From assembly GCA_947359465.1 (NCBI GenBank), contig OX375881.1, positions 119,904,738-119,968,737 on the forward strand: a stretch of DNA of 64,000 bases, written 5' to 3'. Below, piece after piece: positions 61,401-64,000 of this stretch. Position 1 is the stretch's first letter. Each line of letters begins with the position of its first letter. Source of the stretch: Metellina segmentata. Taxonomy: Eukaryota > Arthropoda > Arachnida > Araneae > Tetragnathidae. A program made the translations under genes and the position numbers. The notes below the pieces were generated by a model. It saw only the letters and a program-made list of their open reading frames with translations. It was not told the origin of the DNA and ran no database searches.

Positions 61401-62458
61401 TTCATTAATCAAGTAAAGCCAGGGTTCCCACTCTATTTTAGAAATAAAATTCCCTGACTTCTCCAGGTTTTCAAGGCAAATTTTTACAAAATTCTAGGTC
61501 ACACTTGAGCAATTCACAACATTTTTAAGGTTTGAAACCAAGAACTAATTTAATATTCAATAGCCAATAATAAAAACCAATTTAATAATTATACACTGTA
61601 AAAATTAAACAAGTAATTTTACATTAAAATAACTCATTCAAATTATCCAACATATTTGACTTAAATCATTTTGTGATTTAATGTATCAGAATCATGAAAT
61701 TTTTTTGATTAAATCCAGCGGACGAAACAAAATTCTTTACCTGTTAAATTTTAGCAGTTTCTATTATAATTGGTTGAAAAATTCAATTCATAAAATAAAG
61801 TGATACAATACTGTGTACGAATCTTATTGGCTACTTTTCTCCAGAGCCATGATCAATCATTTTCCAGGTTTTAGACAAAAATCCGTAATTTTCCCTGATT
61901 TTTTGGACAAAATTAAATTGTCTAACAATTCCAGGTTTTCACTGACCAGTGAGAAAACTATAAAGCATACTATAAGAGAGAAAATTGGGTCAACCCAGAA
62001 ACTATTTTCGGGACATGCACCTAATGATTTTGAACAAAAGAAAATTTTGGGCTGTAATAAATTATCTAAGTGCATAAATTTTATTAAAAACCATTTTTAA
62101 AAATTTGGAACTTATAGGTACTTTAACTAATTTTAATGGTCCACTTTACAGAAAACAAATTTTTGATAAATACAATTTTAGCAAATTTTAGGGTAAACTT
62201 TACTGAAAAAATTCAAATACATGATACTTACCACTTATCGAAATCAATTTGGAAACAAGATGCCCAACAGGATACTTCTGTTAAACCATAGAGATTGAAG
62301 ATCCTAGTTTTACTTCTTTCAGATTTCCATCTGTGCAGTTTACTCAGAGAGGGGCAGGACTCCCCTCCAAATGCCAACGTTTTTAAACACGAGTTCATAG
62401 ACAACAAGTGGTGTTTTATAAATTGCTCTCCTAAACTTTGAAAAAGGGATGGTGTGCA
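31037..62458 (-). CDS. AASDH: Beta-alanine-activating enzyme / acyl-CoA synthetase family member 4, C-terminal ten exons
   Basis: An NRPS-like enzyme: an adenylation domain activates a carboxylate with ATP, loads it on a phosphopantetheinyl carrier domain, and a C-terminal PQQ-type beta-propeller follows. The vertebrate protein is reported to use beta-alanine; its physiological role is not firmly settled. Ten minus-strand exons (62458-62232, 58308-58229, 48289-47900, 45623-45508, 45052-44580, 42632-42481, 42008-41848, 39870-39745, 33244-33113, 31417-31037) join in frame over 2238 nt, 745 residues plus stop. Adenylation motifs seen: NLYGLTEVS (A5), PTGDIVC (A7), GRKDNVIKYKG (A8) and AHGK with the A10 lysine. 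The carrier has GGDS with the attachment serine. The propeller shows repeated G(S/C)HD...Y and W...SSP units. The first 300 or so residues lie right of the window. Introns are crowded with transposons, but every junction keeps phase, so the gene looks functional. Confidence 0.95.
31556..32060. repeat. Degenerate GGTATTC/ATACC repeat cluster
   Basis: Many imperfect copies of GTATTCAAATACCAAAGTAT and CATCCTAGGTATTC between 31556 and 31765, with a related TATTCAAATACTTTTTCGAT piece near 32000. Lies in the last AASDH intron. Shares its motif set with 8335-8510. Confidence 0.5.
32572..32715. mobile_element. 144-bp hAT MITE with perfect 8-bp TSD
   Basis: Ends CAGGCCTCAAAATA and, complement, CAGGGCTCGAAATA form terminal inverted repeats. 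The interior repeats GGTGCAC motifs (AGGTGCACAGGTGCGCCTAG). Identical octamers TACTATAG flank it (32564-32571, 32716-32723). Non-coding. Confidence 0.93.
32724..34860 (-). other. AASDH intron sequence around exon 33113-33244
   Basis: Apart from the AASDH exon inside it, AT-rich intron with no recognised gene. A CTTGATC-TCTTC-GATCAAG hairpin lies near 34311-34330. Confidence 0.4.
33113..33244 (-). CDS. AASDH: AASDH exon (propeller)
   Basis: 44 codons: DSGATLWAYNHGRPLFSSP to LLQLDLSGSM. Acceptor tag at 33247-33245, donor gtatgc from 33112. Phase 0 at both ends. Confidence 0.93.
34872..35148 (+). mobile_element. Solo-LTR-like segment (tentative)
   Basis: Starts TGTGATTGGCTGATTGAAAG, carries a TATA-like ACCTATATATATGCAG (about 34931-34946) and an AATAAA (about 35081), and could end in ACA at 35153. 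TGT...ACA termini plus promoter and polyadenylation motifs resemble an LTR, but no target-site duplication was found. The right end abuts the jockey-like element. Confidence 0.25.
35161..37488 (-). pseudogene. Jockey-like reverse transcriptase/RNase H with destroyed YADD box
   Basis: 775 codons open. RT motifs in order: GKSAGPDDILPE, SFRPISLTSVLCK (about 64-76), the catalytic FVDFKAAFD (first Asp about residue 136) and QGLPQGSVLSPCLFN (about 191-205). The YADD box expected at about 226-229 reads YAVIRT, so both catalytic aspartates are missing. RNase H motifs follow (VYSDGSAD, FDGEIYAV, FIDSTAA, HCGIKGNEEADRLAK), then a C-terminal CPLCSHGFMNRQHLAEC zinc-binding motif. The open frame has survived although polymerase activity cannot. 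Confidence 0.88.
37482..38786 (-). pseudogene. Jockey-like AP endonuclease domain remnant
   Basis: 434 codons of exonuclease-endonuclease-phosphatase domain and linker. DIDVIGIVECGAS, ASGIIIYVKSS, LILGYFNAHSRRWG and NKPTFLSYGGRTSSPDLLL are recognisable. The usual GDFN is GYFN, losing a catalytic aspartate, and the SDH motif reads GHD. The frame ends in a frameshift just before the RT. Confidence 0.8.
39745..39870 (-). CDS. AASDH: AASDH exon (propeller)
   Basis: 42 codons: TGELLWKKLIGRGSIFSSPA to ATLDGILSVLKM. Acceptor tag above 39870, donor gtttgt from 39744. Phase 0 at both ends. Confidence 0.93.
39871..41847 (-). other. AASDH intron
   Basis: AT-rich intron. At 40846-41070 it holds a fragment with CAGGGTTCCTT at one side and CCCTGATTTCCAGGTTCTG at the other, related to the repeats at 2816 and 61423. 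A short SINE-B-like tail (GGCACAGCTTGTCATAAAAC) lies near 41775. Confidence 0.45.
41848..42008 (-). CDS. AASDH: AASDH exon (propeller)
   Basis: 161 nt: CYDHHVYNLDANDGTILWKF to VYVGSHDKHLYAIKAQ. Acceptor cag above 42008, donor gtaaac from 41847. Enters in phase 1 (two bases complete a Gly codon) and ends on a codon boundary. Confidence 0.95.
42481..42632 (-). CDS. AASDH: AASDH exon (propeller)
   Basis: 152 nt: SDQLFVFVGSHSGLFGCIN, then LPDRIESSSCLSPCGNYVFV, matching the vertebrate DRIESSACVSKCGNFIVV segment. Acceptor cag above 42632, donor gtgaga from 42480. Confidence 0.95.
42887..43172 (-). repeat. SINE-B and SINE-A 3' fragments in AASDH intron
   Basis: 42887-42950 carries the SINE-B end complement (GGAGTTTTATGGTGCAAGG). 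43049-43172 carries the SINE-A 3' half complement (AATGGGATATTGGCGACGG, TTTTGAACCACGGTCAGATG). Confidence 0.6.
44580..45052 (-). CDS. AASDH: AASDH exon (carrier domain and linker)
   Basis: 473 nt starting DYTNQSTIFANDNFILKGGD. GGDS provides the phosphopantetheine attachment serine, followed by ILALQLASDIEWKLQIHIPE, the second half of the carrier fold. A variable linker then leads to the first propeller strand (MICKFDLKKCIDASPTISHF). Acceptor ctag above 45052, donor gtaagt from 44579; ends CA. Confidence 0.95.
45278..45397. repeat. 27-bp tandem array, about 4.4 copies
   Basis: Unit AGTATAATATCTTTCAGTAT plus GTACTTT, repeated four times with almost no divergence plus a partial fifth copy. A minisatellite inside an AASDH intron. 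It has no spacers, so it is not CRISPR-like. Confidence 0.9.
45508..45623 (-). CDS. AASDH: AASDH exon (A10 to carrier linker)
   Basis: 116 nt: completes HGK (the A10 lysine) and continues SGHRKLLEFAKEQSQLQETS to SSSWEEIVSNFWK, helix 1 of the carrier domain. Acceptor tttag above 45623, donor gtttgt from 45507. Confidence 0.93.
45698..46260 (-). mobile_element. Tc1-like transposon remnant 2 (5' part)
   Basis: Right end ACACTCTATAACAAAAAAAT (complement) beside TA is the terminal repeat. A leader is followed by the transposase start MPRRRIQANYEQLSEFQRG. The DNA-binding helix-turn-helix continues as AGWANRRIARHVSRSDAAIR, with RCWQEWVDNGRFQRHDGSG, then NRSRGQSDCQI in shifted frames. It is cut off near 45698 before the DDE catalytic domain. 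Inactive. Confidence 0.85.
46355..46465 (-). repeat. SINE-A 3'-half fragment
   Basis: ACAACAGGTTGTTGGCGAC, CAGGATCAATCCCAAAGGGA, AACCAGTCAGATGATGAG match the complement of the SINE-A 3' half. Confidence 0.6.
46768..46991 (-). repeat. SINE-A, nearly complete, diverged
   Basis: Minus-strand copy with a tRNA-like head (CATGGTAGCCCGGTCGG, AGTAACAGATTAGC, B box GGTTGCGAGTTCGAATC), a shortened body, CATCTGACCGTGGTTCAAAA and a 3' half with TCCCTTCGGGTTTAATC. Confidence 0.65.
47133..47290 (+). repeat. Interspersed repeat C, copy 1 (uninterrupted)
   Basis: Shares TTTATGCTG, ACACCAGCGGCATGGTATTG, GTGTACTGTGGATGTTAT and AAGTGACCGCTGGCA with 62785-62950, and continues past CCTTCTAGAG with GGTCCCTCC, where the other copy is interrupted by a hAT transposon. 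Confidence 0.7.
47575..47665 (+). repeat. Interspersed repeat D, copy 2
   Basis: GATATGAAGGGCAAACTTAA, AATGCTGGTTTCCAG, GCGGAGCTCTACTGCTCTTA correspond in order to 12880-12965. Confidence 0.5.
47900..48289 (-). CDS. AASDH: AASDH exon (adenylation A7-A10)
   Basis: 390 nt: SKKRWCVINDEVWPDCNVL, PTGDIVCKTSDGQLYFEGRK, DNVIKYKGQKLSLQGIHNFL and ending PLTAHG. Holds the TGD (A7) and GRKDNVIKYKG (A8 hinge) motifs. Acceptor tttag above 48289, donor gtatga from 47899. Confidence 0.95.
49129..49141. repeat. Target-site duplication, left copy
   Basis: AACTTCTACAATT, repeated exactly at 54141-54153, bracketing the LINE. Confidence 0.93.
49142..49437 (+). promoter_or_regulatory. LINE 5' UTR / internal promoter region
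   Basis: 296 bp, clearly richer in GC than the surrounding intron, with short inverted motifs (CCTCCTAGAG / CTCTAGGAG near 49336-49365). LINEs of this group usually carry an internal promoter here; which bases act is not visible. Confidence 0.5.
49438..50448 (+). CDS. LINE ORF1 protein (DUF4780-like)
   Basis: 336-residue nucleic-acid-binding ORF1 of the LOA/I-like element, expected to package the RNA into the ribonucleoprotein. The N-terminal third is Lys/Thr/Pro-rich and disordered-looking (KRPRSDGSTPHSQEKMSTKR). The middle and C-terminal part resembles DUF4780, a domain often found in arthropod LINE ORF1s (KMAVVVEGYPDQKLSEEQLM, IILCADSNSSQWLTRTVREM, LTATEWGILNQKSGNEGRTI). No CCHC zinc knuckle was seen. 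The start is the first ATG after the GC-rich leader. The end overlaps the ORF2 start, so ORF2 is probably made by reinitiation or frameshifting (inference). Confidence 0.9.
   Translation: MEKNNENKNQTTDSKEEDNQTLMETQSSGSGPATPQTDLEGDRDLQKIVLGLDRIDIQRKKISGAAKKRLTKERKLAEGTWVENRPKPKAKTTPKGKELQTPIRPSTKRPRSDGSTPHSQEKMSTKRAKPGNGADPSYSDTLSAVKMAVVVEGYPDQKLSEEQLMTFQLDAMSKIEGVPPGTGPQFKYCRLEGGAIIILCADSNSSQWLTRTVREMSPWNGLSLLVDEARKIVKTKKFIAKIPAIYNKFSGKEILQKVEAQNGGLTATEWGILNQKSGNEGRTIVVSIPEQDAKTLMGRECKFYIGFTQVQARALEKPATASTDNVNEAPAGQPAA
50411..54037 (+). CDS. LINE ORF2: endonuclease, reverse transcriptase, RNase H
   Basis: 1208-residue polyprotein for target-primed reverse transcription. Endonuclease (about 1-225): IHIALIQEPWLYKE, LILGCDVNAHHTIWGS and MADHQFIHF, with the catalytic Asp/Asn/His positions present. 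RT (about 440-730): KTPGPDGIIPIVLQ, NFRPISLSSFILK, LDIEGAFDN, RGCPQGGVLSPLLWN and GYADDIVVY (YADD about 667-670), all intact. RNase H (about 933-1060): WYTDGSRQNEKAGAG, VFQAELLAI, FSDSQAAL and HTGVEGNENADKLAK, with the four acidic residues present. C-terminal zinc-binding CRKCNMVEETAHHILFEC. The start overlaps ORF1 by 38 bp. All catalytic residues expected of an active element are visible. Confidence 0.96.
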   Translation: MSMKLLQANLQHKRLAAANLSGVFRTEGIHIALIQEPWLYKEGIRGLKDSGGKLIYDFASSSPRACLLINNNIDAMPIHELCSRDLAVAKITLHNGGRTREILIGSGYLPYEEKDPVSAELKRLLTACAEQQSGLILGCDVNAHHTIWGSSNINDRGEALLDFVLENNLDILNVGNKPTFITSVRKEVLDITLASPELSSYIHNWHVDEKPSMADHQFIHFSLKSEYHWEKTFRDPKRTNWTFFYNELQNYLEDFSRKIYDTYDLELFADGLQQAIYISYTNNCPLLLRKGKQPNSWWNQDLMRQRKTVRKLFRKAKKSGKWEEYKCLLSEYNKAVRMAKRNSWRKFCDSVESTAEGARLHKILKRDTPILVGTLKNNSGGYTKTGREVIETLVETHFPNSNLVPNELNPSPLGYPIRVRRENWIVAKKIFTVKQVLWAINSFEPYKTPGPDGIIPIVLQKSADLISRVLCKMFRASLALEYIPRPWRKARVVFLPKPGKSQYDQAKNFRPISLSSFILKCMEKIIDRHIRDVMRNTRPLHKNQFAYQPGKSTEVALQHLVVKIEKTLECKEMALAAFLDIEGAFDNTSFNSIAAAAVSRAIEPQVCKWINSLLADRIITTELFGATLQARPTRGCPQGGVLSPLLWNLVVDDLIADLNQSGIYAQGYADDIVVYISGMDEKTVINIMQGTLNRIARWCCEKNLRVNPQKTTLVPFTRRRTCIDKSDIPTLLGEKVNMLSEVKYLGVILDTKLTWNQHLKSKINQAKVGLLRCRRVLGKSWGLRPKMTYWLYTMAIRPIVTYAAVVWWKKTEQLTVKTKLDSLQRAACLSITGAMSSTPTRAMEIILSVVPLDIFISGAARRSSYRLENAGLWMDFASQKSHTSINQKFFDPILLMPSDNMETRFLFQRPFEVLIDLREEWKEENYKLTNGDIVWYTDGSRQNEKAGAGICGIRPKARISRKLGKHATVFQAELLAIIYCLQECFRRSYSNRKIYIFSDSQAALKAINSFQISSKLVWECRNLLHDLGTHNRIFLTWVPGHTGVEGNENADKLAKLGTADLPLSPEPFCGISKTTAKRVIGERMLKETTKKWKQTTDQKHARLMIQEPSMKTSSQILRLSRGKMRVIVGFLTGHYHLRKHLHRMGIFKEEPLCRKCNMVEETAHHILFECEALLHIRHSSLGLGTELDTIHEEPVKSLLAFLKESGFL
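54141..54153. repeat. Target-site duplication, right copy
   Basis: AACTTCTACAATT directly after the ATGACT repeats of the LINE tail; identical to 49129-49141. Confidence 0.93.
54960..56155 (-). pseudogene. Transposase-like gene remnant (CRHHxxE family)
   Basis: The best open part (56155-55805) reads VQIMCCDTTAYNTDRLNGVC, VLLLFACRHHVYELVLSIF, FRDNWKNINP. Further down, in broken frames, IRIRPPGAMHPA is followed by WM-K..Y and a short stretch resembling the usual ARWM-KAIY-LKI pattern. A D-T-T-x-x-N...C-R-H-H-x-x-E pattern followed by PGA-H-ARWM is a widespread uncharacterised transposase-like family of invertebrates, perhaps related to the RNase H-fold hAT group (recognition from memory, not assigned). 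At least several stops, so inactive. Confidence 0.55.
56459..56775 (+). repeat. SINE-A, full length
   Basis: A box TATAGTGGTTAAGGTGTTAG, B box GGTTCGAATCCGG, body CCTCACGTTGGGTTGGTG, GACCGTGGTTCAAAATTACG, GATCCCGGACCGTCG, tail CTCTAGTACGACGTTAATTA then AAATTACC. The best-preserved head in the window. Inserted in the 2.5-kb DNA transposon. Confidence 0.9.
57158..57235. repeat. Inverted repeat, about 20-bp arms
   Basis: TCGTCATGCTAATTAGC (57158-57174) and its complement variant GGCTAATTAGTATGACGA (57218-57235) bracket a spacer of about 43 bp. Directly outside the 2.5-kb transposon. Confidence 0.6.
57240..58228 (-). other. AASDH intron, nothing recognised
   Basis: AT-rich intron. The plus-strand frame at 57448-57690 has no known domain and no support as a gene. 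Confidence 0.4.
58229..58308 (-). CDS. AASDH: AASDH exon (adenylation)
   Basis: 80 nt: ALSSSVPLGEPLLDTIIEVR then NQEVYI, matching the vertebrate LGFPLLGTVVEVRD stretch. Acceptor atatag above 58308, donor gtttgt from 58228. Shorter than the human segment by about ten residues after EVR. Confidence 0.9.
58309..59329 (-). other. AASDH intron, nothing recognised
   Basis: AT-rich intron with no identifiable repeat family or gene. Confidence 0.4.
59330..59965. repeat. SINE-B fragments split by a Harbinger MITE
   Basis: 59340-59380 and 59801-59825 together read as a minus-strand SINE-B end (GGTACAAGTGCCATTA joined to TTTGGCCACAATG). 59865-59965 is a plus-strand SINE-B 3' half (GGCACAGCTTGACCAGATAT, CCTTGTGCCATAAAACTC). 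Confidence 0.55.
59381..59800. mobile_element. 420-bp PIF/Harbinger-type MITE
   Basis: Terminal inverted repeats GGCCCGGTGCACAC at both ends, flanked by TTA on each side (59378-59380, 59801-59803), the 3-bp duplication typical of PIF/Harbinger. The interior is GC-rich near the right end and non-coding. Its removal restores the SINE-B sequence. Confidence 0.85.
60015..60230 (-). repeat. SINE-B, tRNA-headed, copy 1
   Basis: Minus strand: head GGGGCTCAATGGATATGACA, CTAGCAACC, B-box-like AAGTTCCAGTCCTCCC; body CTTCTGTGTCAGTAAAACTT, GTCTTGTGCAGCATGGCCAA; tail TTTGTGCCATAAACCCCCC. Confidence 0.75.
60231..60450 (-). repeat. SINE-B, tRNA-headed, copy 2
   Basis: Minus strand: GCTAGCAAGTTGTTGGTGAC, B box GGTTCGAATCCTCCC, CTTCTGTGTCAGTAAAGTTT, TTTGGTGTGATTGGCCAAAC, tail CACTTGCACCATCACCC. 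Tandem with the copy at 60015, same orientation. Confidence 0.75.
60588..61367 (-). mobile_element. 780-bp hAT remnant
   Basis: Ends TAGGGAT (left) and ATCCCTA (right) with subterminal ACATCGATGTTTT-like repeats at both sides. Near 61090-61200 the minus strand encodes FLLTGGIVNEKRSLVKVEKV, the C-terminal dimerisation motif of hAT transposases. A large internal deletion and no clear target duplication. Inactive. Confidence 0.65.
61423..61940. repeat. CAGGGTTCCCAC / CCCTGA repeat
   Basis: Begins CAGGGTTCCCACTCTATTTT, TTCCCTGACTTCTCCAGG. Further CCCTGA and CAATTCCAGGTTTTCACTGA segments lie near 61890-61940. Related to 2816-2896 and 40846-41070. Confidence 0.4.
62232..62458 (-). CDS. AASDH: AASDH exon (adenylation, A5 motif)
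   Basis: 227 nt: CTPSLFQSLGEQFIKHHLL, TLAFGGESCPSLSKL, TRIFNLYGLTEVSCWAS. YGLTE is the A5 adenylate-binding motif. Acceptor tttgcag above 62458, donor gtaagt from 62231. Upstream exons (A1-A4) were not found in the remaining 1.5 kb and must lie to the right. Confidence 0.95.
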
Positions 62459-62584
62459 CTGCAAAGCACAGAGATAGAAAGAGAACAATTAAAATGTATA
62501 GCTTATTTATGGTTCTGAGCATGTAAATTAATGTAATTCATTCAAGAAAAGAATATACAAAAGGTTTTTGTTCCTGAAATATTC

Positions 62585-62640
62585 AATAGCATGTTGTGTT
62601 GCTCTAGTACGGCATTAATTAAAAATTACCAAATTACCTG
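62585..62640 (+). repeat. SINE-A 3' tail fragment
   Basis: GTTGTGTTGCTCTAGTACGG, CATTAATTAAAAATTACC: only the last 50 bases of SINE-A. Confidence 0.65.
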
Positions 62641-62784
62641 AAATATTCTGAGCTGTATTTCTCAATAGGCTGCAAACTAGAGTGGCAAATTTACAAGCAT
62701 CATCTTTTGGTTTTATCTGTGATTAATATCTTTTAAATATTAATTTTGAAAATAGTTTTTGAATGTACACAAATTATAAATATG

Positions 62785-62950
62785 TTAACCTTTATGCTGT
62801 GGCAGGTAGACAACTGTTACCACAACAATTTCGTATACACCAGTGGCATGGTATAGATCAGTGTACTGTGGATGTTATGTTGCCCCCCCTTTTAAGTGAC
62901 CGCTGGCATCAATCACCATTTACGAGTTGTCAGTAACTGACCTTCTAGAG
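62785..62950 (+). repeat. Interspersed repeat C, copy 2 (interrupted)
   Basis: Matches 47133-47290 up to CCTTCTAGAG, then breaks at the CAGTGCTCCCC terminus of the hAT element. Confidence 0.7.
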
Positions 62951-64000
62951 CAGTGCTCCCCAACCATTTTATCGCCGCGGACCGGATCAACGTTTCATAA
63001 TTTTAATGCGGCCCGCTGGGGGGGGGGGCGTTGATTGTTTATATTTTAGATTGTTTTGATTTAATGATTTTAATTTAATTGTATTTAAACATGCCTTCAA
63101 AATAAAATAAAGTTACACCAAAAAATGAATATAAAGTTATTTAACATTTTAACTCACTAAAACGCTAAATCAACGAGAACCCTGAGCTTGTTTCTTTTCA
63201 ACGAGATGGTTTCATCTGGGGGTGATAGGAGACAATGACACCCGAAGTGTGATGCTTATGTCCAGTTTATTCCGTTGTTTTGGTTGCTGTCACTGCACAA
63301 AACCACGCTTCAGCTGATCAACTGGAATAGTGGGTAAGGTGTTAGCCTCTAGATCGGAAGATTCCTGGTTCGAATTCCGGTCCGGATGTTTGTAAGCGTA
63401 TGATGTAGGGGCGGTTGGTGCACCTTAAATCTGTCGTGGCTGAAAGTCCTCACGTTGGGTTGGCGTGGAAGTTTGGAGAGTGGGGTGCCAGGTAAGATGT
63501 TGCTTCGTCATCTGATGCGAGTTCAGTGGTTCAAAATTGCGAGGTGTTGTCCTCGGATCTTTCCCTTAAGGGACTGATCCCGGACCGTCGTCAATAGCCT
63601 GTTGTGTTGCTCTAGTACGACTTAAACTAAAATTACCATTACCCCGCTTCACACGGATAGGTTGTCGGAAATGGCAATAGGGATTTAAGTGCTGTGGTGG
63701 CAATTTCATGGTATTCCGCCATGACTTTAATTCAGAACACCAGCAGAGTTGTTGTCTAGACGTAGTTTTAAGGCATTTCATTTGCAATCTCCAGCAGTTG
63801 ATCTTCTTCTTGCATATACATGCTAGATTCGCCTGATTTGTTGACAAATGGGTTGCGGATCCATTCCTTACTAGTTCGTGGGTCTTTTGTGGTTGGGAAG
63901 TAGCGCTCTAACTCTTTTAAAAGCAAAGACATGTGATCGTGCACCAACTGGGAGAATGAATGTTTAGGCTCAGTCTCACCTAAAATCCCAGCTATGTCTG
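62951..64000 (-). mobile_element. hAT transposon (ZBED5/FAM200-like transposase), partial
   Basis: Left end CAGTGCTCCCCAACC is a Charlie-type hAT terminus. Minus-strand coding from 64000 down: SFSQLVHDHMSLLLKELERY, SKEWIRNPFVNKSGESSMYM and EEDQLLEIANE, then a frameshifted stretch to the ALKSLLPFPTTYPCEAG motif. Past the SINE, RNKLDISNTLRVSLSPITP continues the C-terminal dimerisation region. Stops and frameshifts plus the SINE insertion make it a pseudogene. The other end lies outside the window. Confidence 0.85.
63313..63641 (+). repeat. SINE-A, full length, with target duplication
   Basis: 329-bp copy with A box (AATAGTGGGTAAGGTGTTAG), B box (GGTTCGAATTCCGG) and the family 3' end. Flanked by CCACGCTTCA (63303-63312) and CCCCGCTTCA (63642-63651), 9 of 10 identical, a typical LINE-mediated duplication. 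It splits the hAT coding sequence. Confidence 0.92.

Noticed and set aside
63566..64000. Domesticated ZBED-like host gene
   Set aside because: Stops, frameshifts and a SINE in the coding region together with a hAT terminus indicate a decayed transposon.

Overview
This is a eukaryotic window from a large, AT-rich, intron-bearing and transposon-rich animal genome. The mix of CR1-like, jockey-like and LOA/I-like LINEs, Tc1-like elements, hAT and Harbinger MITEs and tRNA-derived SINEs suggests an arthropod, perhaps a chelicerate. That assignment is an inference and no marker here settles it.

Four host genes are readable. (1) RPL23A, ribosomal protein of the large subunit, minus strand: exons 5015-5051, 3391-3703 and 764-940, with the last coding exon left of the window. 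(2) NACA, ribosome-associated nascent-chain chaperone subunit, minus strand, one exon, 15289-15945. (3) EMC1, ER membrane complex subunit, plus strand, one exon, 16621-19359, divergent from NACA across 675 bp. (4) AASDH (ACSF4), an adenylation/carrier/beta-propeller enzyme, minus strand. Ten exons between 62458 and 31037 give its C-terminal 745 residues in unbroken phase; the N-terminal exons lie right of the window. Three of the four genes act at or just after translation.

Layout: 1-5.2 kb is RPL23A with a repeat-filled intron. 5.2-6.7 kb is a nest of SINEs and hAT-type MITEs with clear 8-bp target duplications. 6.7-15.1 kb is intergenic, with a hAT MITE (9974-10372), a Helitron-like composite (about 10868-12011) and an 884-bp terminal-inverted-repeat element (13512-14395). 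15.3-19.4 kb is the NACA/EMC1 pair. 19.4-31.0 kb is intergenic, with a broken CR1-like LINE (24.2-26.7 kb) and a Tc1 remnant. 31.0-64 kb is AASDH, whose introns carry a 144-bp hAT MITE, a jockey-like LINE whose reverse-transcriptase active site is lost, a Tc1 remnant, a 27-bp tandem array, a 2.5-kb transposase element, a Harbinger MITE, hAT remnants and several SINEs.

The most striking element is a complete LOA/I-like LINE (49142-54140). It has two intact overlapping ORFs, a hexamer tail and a perfect 13-bp target-site duplication, so it looks like a recent insertion by a possibly still active element. I saw no clearly new non-transposon system. The best leads are the intact LINE, the dated nested insertions, the small TAGAG/CTCTA hAT-type family, the 884-bp inverted-repeat element and the intronless NACA/EMC1 pair.
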